From contig NZ_JAMXMC010000011.1 of NCBI RefSeq assembly GCF_024055665.1, forward strand, positions 1 to 64,000: a stretch of DNA of 64,000 nucleotides. The letters are read 5' to 3'. Of the stretch, positions 62,589 through 64,000 are shown piece by piece. A model generated the notes under the pieces. That model did not search any database. It was not told the origin of the DNA and worked only from the letters and a program-made list of their open reading frames with translations. The position numbers and the translations under genes are program-made. Within the stretch, counting starts at the first letter, position 1. Every line of letters starts with the position of its first letter. Source of the stretch: Ideonella oryzae. GTDB taxonomy: Bacteria > Pseudomonadota > Gammaproteobacteria > Burkholderiales > Burkholderiaceae_C.

Positions 62589-62834
62589 ATGTCCGGCATG
62601 GAAGCAGTACCCCATGCCCTGGACGAGGATTTCTTGTTCGCCCCCTTCCCCCCGACCGCCCTGCCCCGCCCCTTGTCGCCTGTCCGCCCACGCGGCCCCA
62701 AGGCCGAAGCGGGCTGGCTGGATTCCAGCCTGGACCTGCAGCGTGGCCTGACCGTGCAGGAGCTGCCCCTGCCCGCGGACGACCCGGCCTGGCGCCTGTG
62801 GTTCGCGCCAGAGCGGGACCGATCCCGCAGTTGA
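62589..62834 (+). CDS. Small hypothetical protein
   Basis: 81 residues starting MSGMEAVPHALDEDFLF, Pro-rich, then GWLDSSLDLQRGLTVQELPLP. The DSSxDLxxGLxVxE pattern resembles short conserved hypothetical proteins I recall from Burkholderiales, which supports a real gene. There is no signal, membrane segment or catalytic motif. An ATG at 62598 is an alternative start. Function unknown. Confidence 0.55.
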   Translation: MSGMEAVPHALDEDFLFAPFPPTALPRPLSPVRPRGPKAEAGWLDSSLDLQRGLTVQELPLPADDPAWRLWFAPERDRSRS

Positions 62835-62865
62835 ACCGAGCGGCCTGGGCCGATCGCAGCGGCGG

Positions 62866-63567
62866 TCAGCCCACCGGCCGTGGCCGGGCGCCAAAGATGG
62901 CGGTGCCAATGCGCACCACGGTCGCGCCCTCAAACACGGCGGCCTCGAGATCGGCGCTCATGCCCATCGACAGGGTGTCCAGCGCCAAGCCCTGGGCCTT
63001 CAGGGCCTCCAGCGCTTCGCGCAGGCGGCGGTGCGGCAGCCGCTGGGCGGCCAGATCCTCCGCAGGTTCGGGGACGGCCATCAGCCCCCGCAGGGTCAGC
63101 CGCGGCAAGGCCGCCACCGCCTGCGCCAGCGCGGGCAGTTCGTCCAGCGTGACACCGCTCTTGCTGGCCTCGCCACTGATGTTGACCTGCAGACAGATCT
63201 GCAGCGGTGGCAGCCCGGCGGGCCGCTGTGCCGACAGCCTTTCAGCGATCTTCAGCCGGTCCACCGAATGGACCCAGTCGAACTGCTCGGCCACCACCCG
63301 CGTCTTGTTGGCTTGCAGCGGCCCGATCAGATGCCAGACGGGCCGCGGCTGCAGGTCGGCCAGGGCCTCGATCTTGGCCAGCGCTTCCTGGACGTAGTTT
63401 TCGCCAAAAGCCCGCTGTCCGGCTTCGAAGGCTTCGCGCACCGCTTCGGGCGGGCAGGTCTTGCTCACCGCCAGCAAGGCCACGGCGTCGGCCGGTCGTC
63501 CCGCCGCCTCACAGGCCGCGTTCAGACGGTGACGGACTTGTAGTATGTTCTGCGCGATACTGACCAT
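62866..63567 (-). CDS. yggS: YggS/PROSC family pyridoxal-phosphate homeostasis protein
   Basis: 233 residues. The N-terminal block LLAVSKTCPPEAVREAF carries the PLP lysine, followed by FGENYVQEALAKI, WHLIGPLQANKTR and the C-terminal SMGMSADLEAAV...VRIGTAIFG. The family binds PLP without a known catalytic reaction and affects vitamin B6 and amino-acid balance. The ATG at 63567 was chosen. It is divergent from pilT, as is common in proteobacteria. Confidence 0.95.
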   Translation of the reverse strand: MVSIAQNILQVRHRLNAACEAAGRPADAVALLAVSKTCPPEAVREAFEAGQRAFGENYVQEALAKIEALADLQPRPVWHLIGPLQANKTRVVAEQFDWVHSVDRLKIAERLSAQRPAGLPPLQICLQVNISGEASKSGVTLDELPALAQAVAALPRLTLRGLMAVPEPAEDLAAQRLPHRRLREALEALKAQGLALDTLSMGMSADLEAAVFEGATVVRIGTAIFGARPRPVG

Positions 63568-63629
63568 GATCACCCGAGCATAAACGACGCCCTTGCCCAG
63601 GGTGCCCAGGGACTCCCACACACCACGCC

Positions 63630-64000
63630 ATGGACATCACCCAACTGCTGGCCTTCTCGGTGAAGAACAAGGCCTCGGACCTGCACCTCTCTGCTGGCCT
63701 GCCGCCGATGATCCGTGTGCATGGCGATGTCCGCCGCATCAATGTCGAGCCGCTGCCCCACAAGCAGGTGCATGCGATGGTCTACGACATCATGAACGAC
63801 GTGCAGCGCAAGCAGTACGAGGACACGCTGGAGTGCGACTTCAGCTTCGAGGTCCAGGGGCTGGCGCGTTTCCGGGTCAACGCCTTCCACCAGAACCGCG
63901 GTGCGGGTGCAGTGTTCCGGACCATTCCGTCCAAGATCCTGACCCTGCAGCAGCTCAACTGCCCGCCGGTGTTCGGTGATCTGGCGCTCAAGCCGCGCGG
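63630..64000 (+). CDS. pilT: Type IV pilus retraction ATPase PilT (N-terminal part, cut by the window end)
   Basis: The first 123 residues are present: MDITQLLAFSVKNKASDLHLSAGLPPMIRVHGDVRRI, then DFSFEVQGLARFRVN and GAVFRTIPSKI, the PAS-like N-terminal domain of PilT. The Walker motifs lie beyond the window. PilT powers pilus retraction and twitching. This shows the organism also has a classical type IV pilus besides the Tad pilus. Confidence 0.95.
   Translation, partial: MDITQLLAFSVKNKASDLHLSAGLPPMIRVHGDVRRINVEPLPHKQVHAMVYDIMNDVQRKQYEDTLECDFSFEVQGLARFRVNAFHQNRGAGAVFRTIPSKILTLQQLNCPPVFGDLALKPR

Overview
The window looks like a chromosomal segment of a high-GC betaproteobacterium of the order Burkholderiales, in the Rubrivivax/Leptothrix/Ideonella neighbourhood. 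This is inferred from the GC-rich third codon positions, the queA-recG...oxyR...prfC...ubiA grouping, and the relatedness of many proteins to that order. Species cannot be fixed from the sequence alone. Coding density is high, and no rRNA, tRNA, transposase or integrase was seen.

Layout. 1-1572: leader and a type I-F CRISPR array of 24 repeats read left to right; its cas genes are not in the window. 1639-8727: exported M61 peptidase, phosphocholine-type phospholipase C, a lysophospholipid-transporter-like MFS protein and argG. 8836-15272: a NYN/LOTUS-type protein, two membrane proteins, a protein that looks like a catalytically dead SNF2 helicase, and a YecA-like SEC-C protein. 15287-22676: housekeeping genes (tgt, an IMPACT/YigZ protein, a branched-chain-type binding protein, a cytochrome c, queA, recG). 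22747-26361: two tandem thermolysin-family (M4) secreted proteases behind a stack of inverted repeats. 26407-29990: oxyR, a nitrobindin-like protein, prfC.

30046-45763 is a divergently arranged Tad/Flp pilus locus. The minus-strand arm runs from two Flp pilins through TadG-like, TadE-like, a third Flp-like pilin, CpaB, the CpaC secretin, an FHA-fused TadA ATPase, TadB and TadC into two DUF192 genes and exported proteins of unknown function. The plus-strand arm starts with an apolipoprotein N-acyltransferase homologue and continues with a second TadE, a lipoprotein and a small exported coiled-coil protein. No prepilin peptidase, TadZ or TadD is present in the window.

45786-52192: ubiA, proC, a glutamate dehydrogenase, and selD divergent from mnmH (2-selenouridine tRNA modification). 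52199-58696 is a tightly overlapping minus-strand operon that I consider the most interesting part of the window. A compact glutamic-type CPBP intramembrane protease lies next to a cytochrome-like surface protein ending in a JDVT-CTERM-like sorting signal. These are followed by a TlpA thioredoxin, a DUF4266 lipoprotein, a DUF3570 outer-membrane barrel, ApbE flavinyltransferase and DsbD. Together they look like one module that makes, sorts and powers an extracytoplasmic redox complex. 58815-62495: putA with a divergent Lrp/AsnC regulator. 62589-64000: a small hypothetical gene, YggS and the start of pilT.
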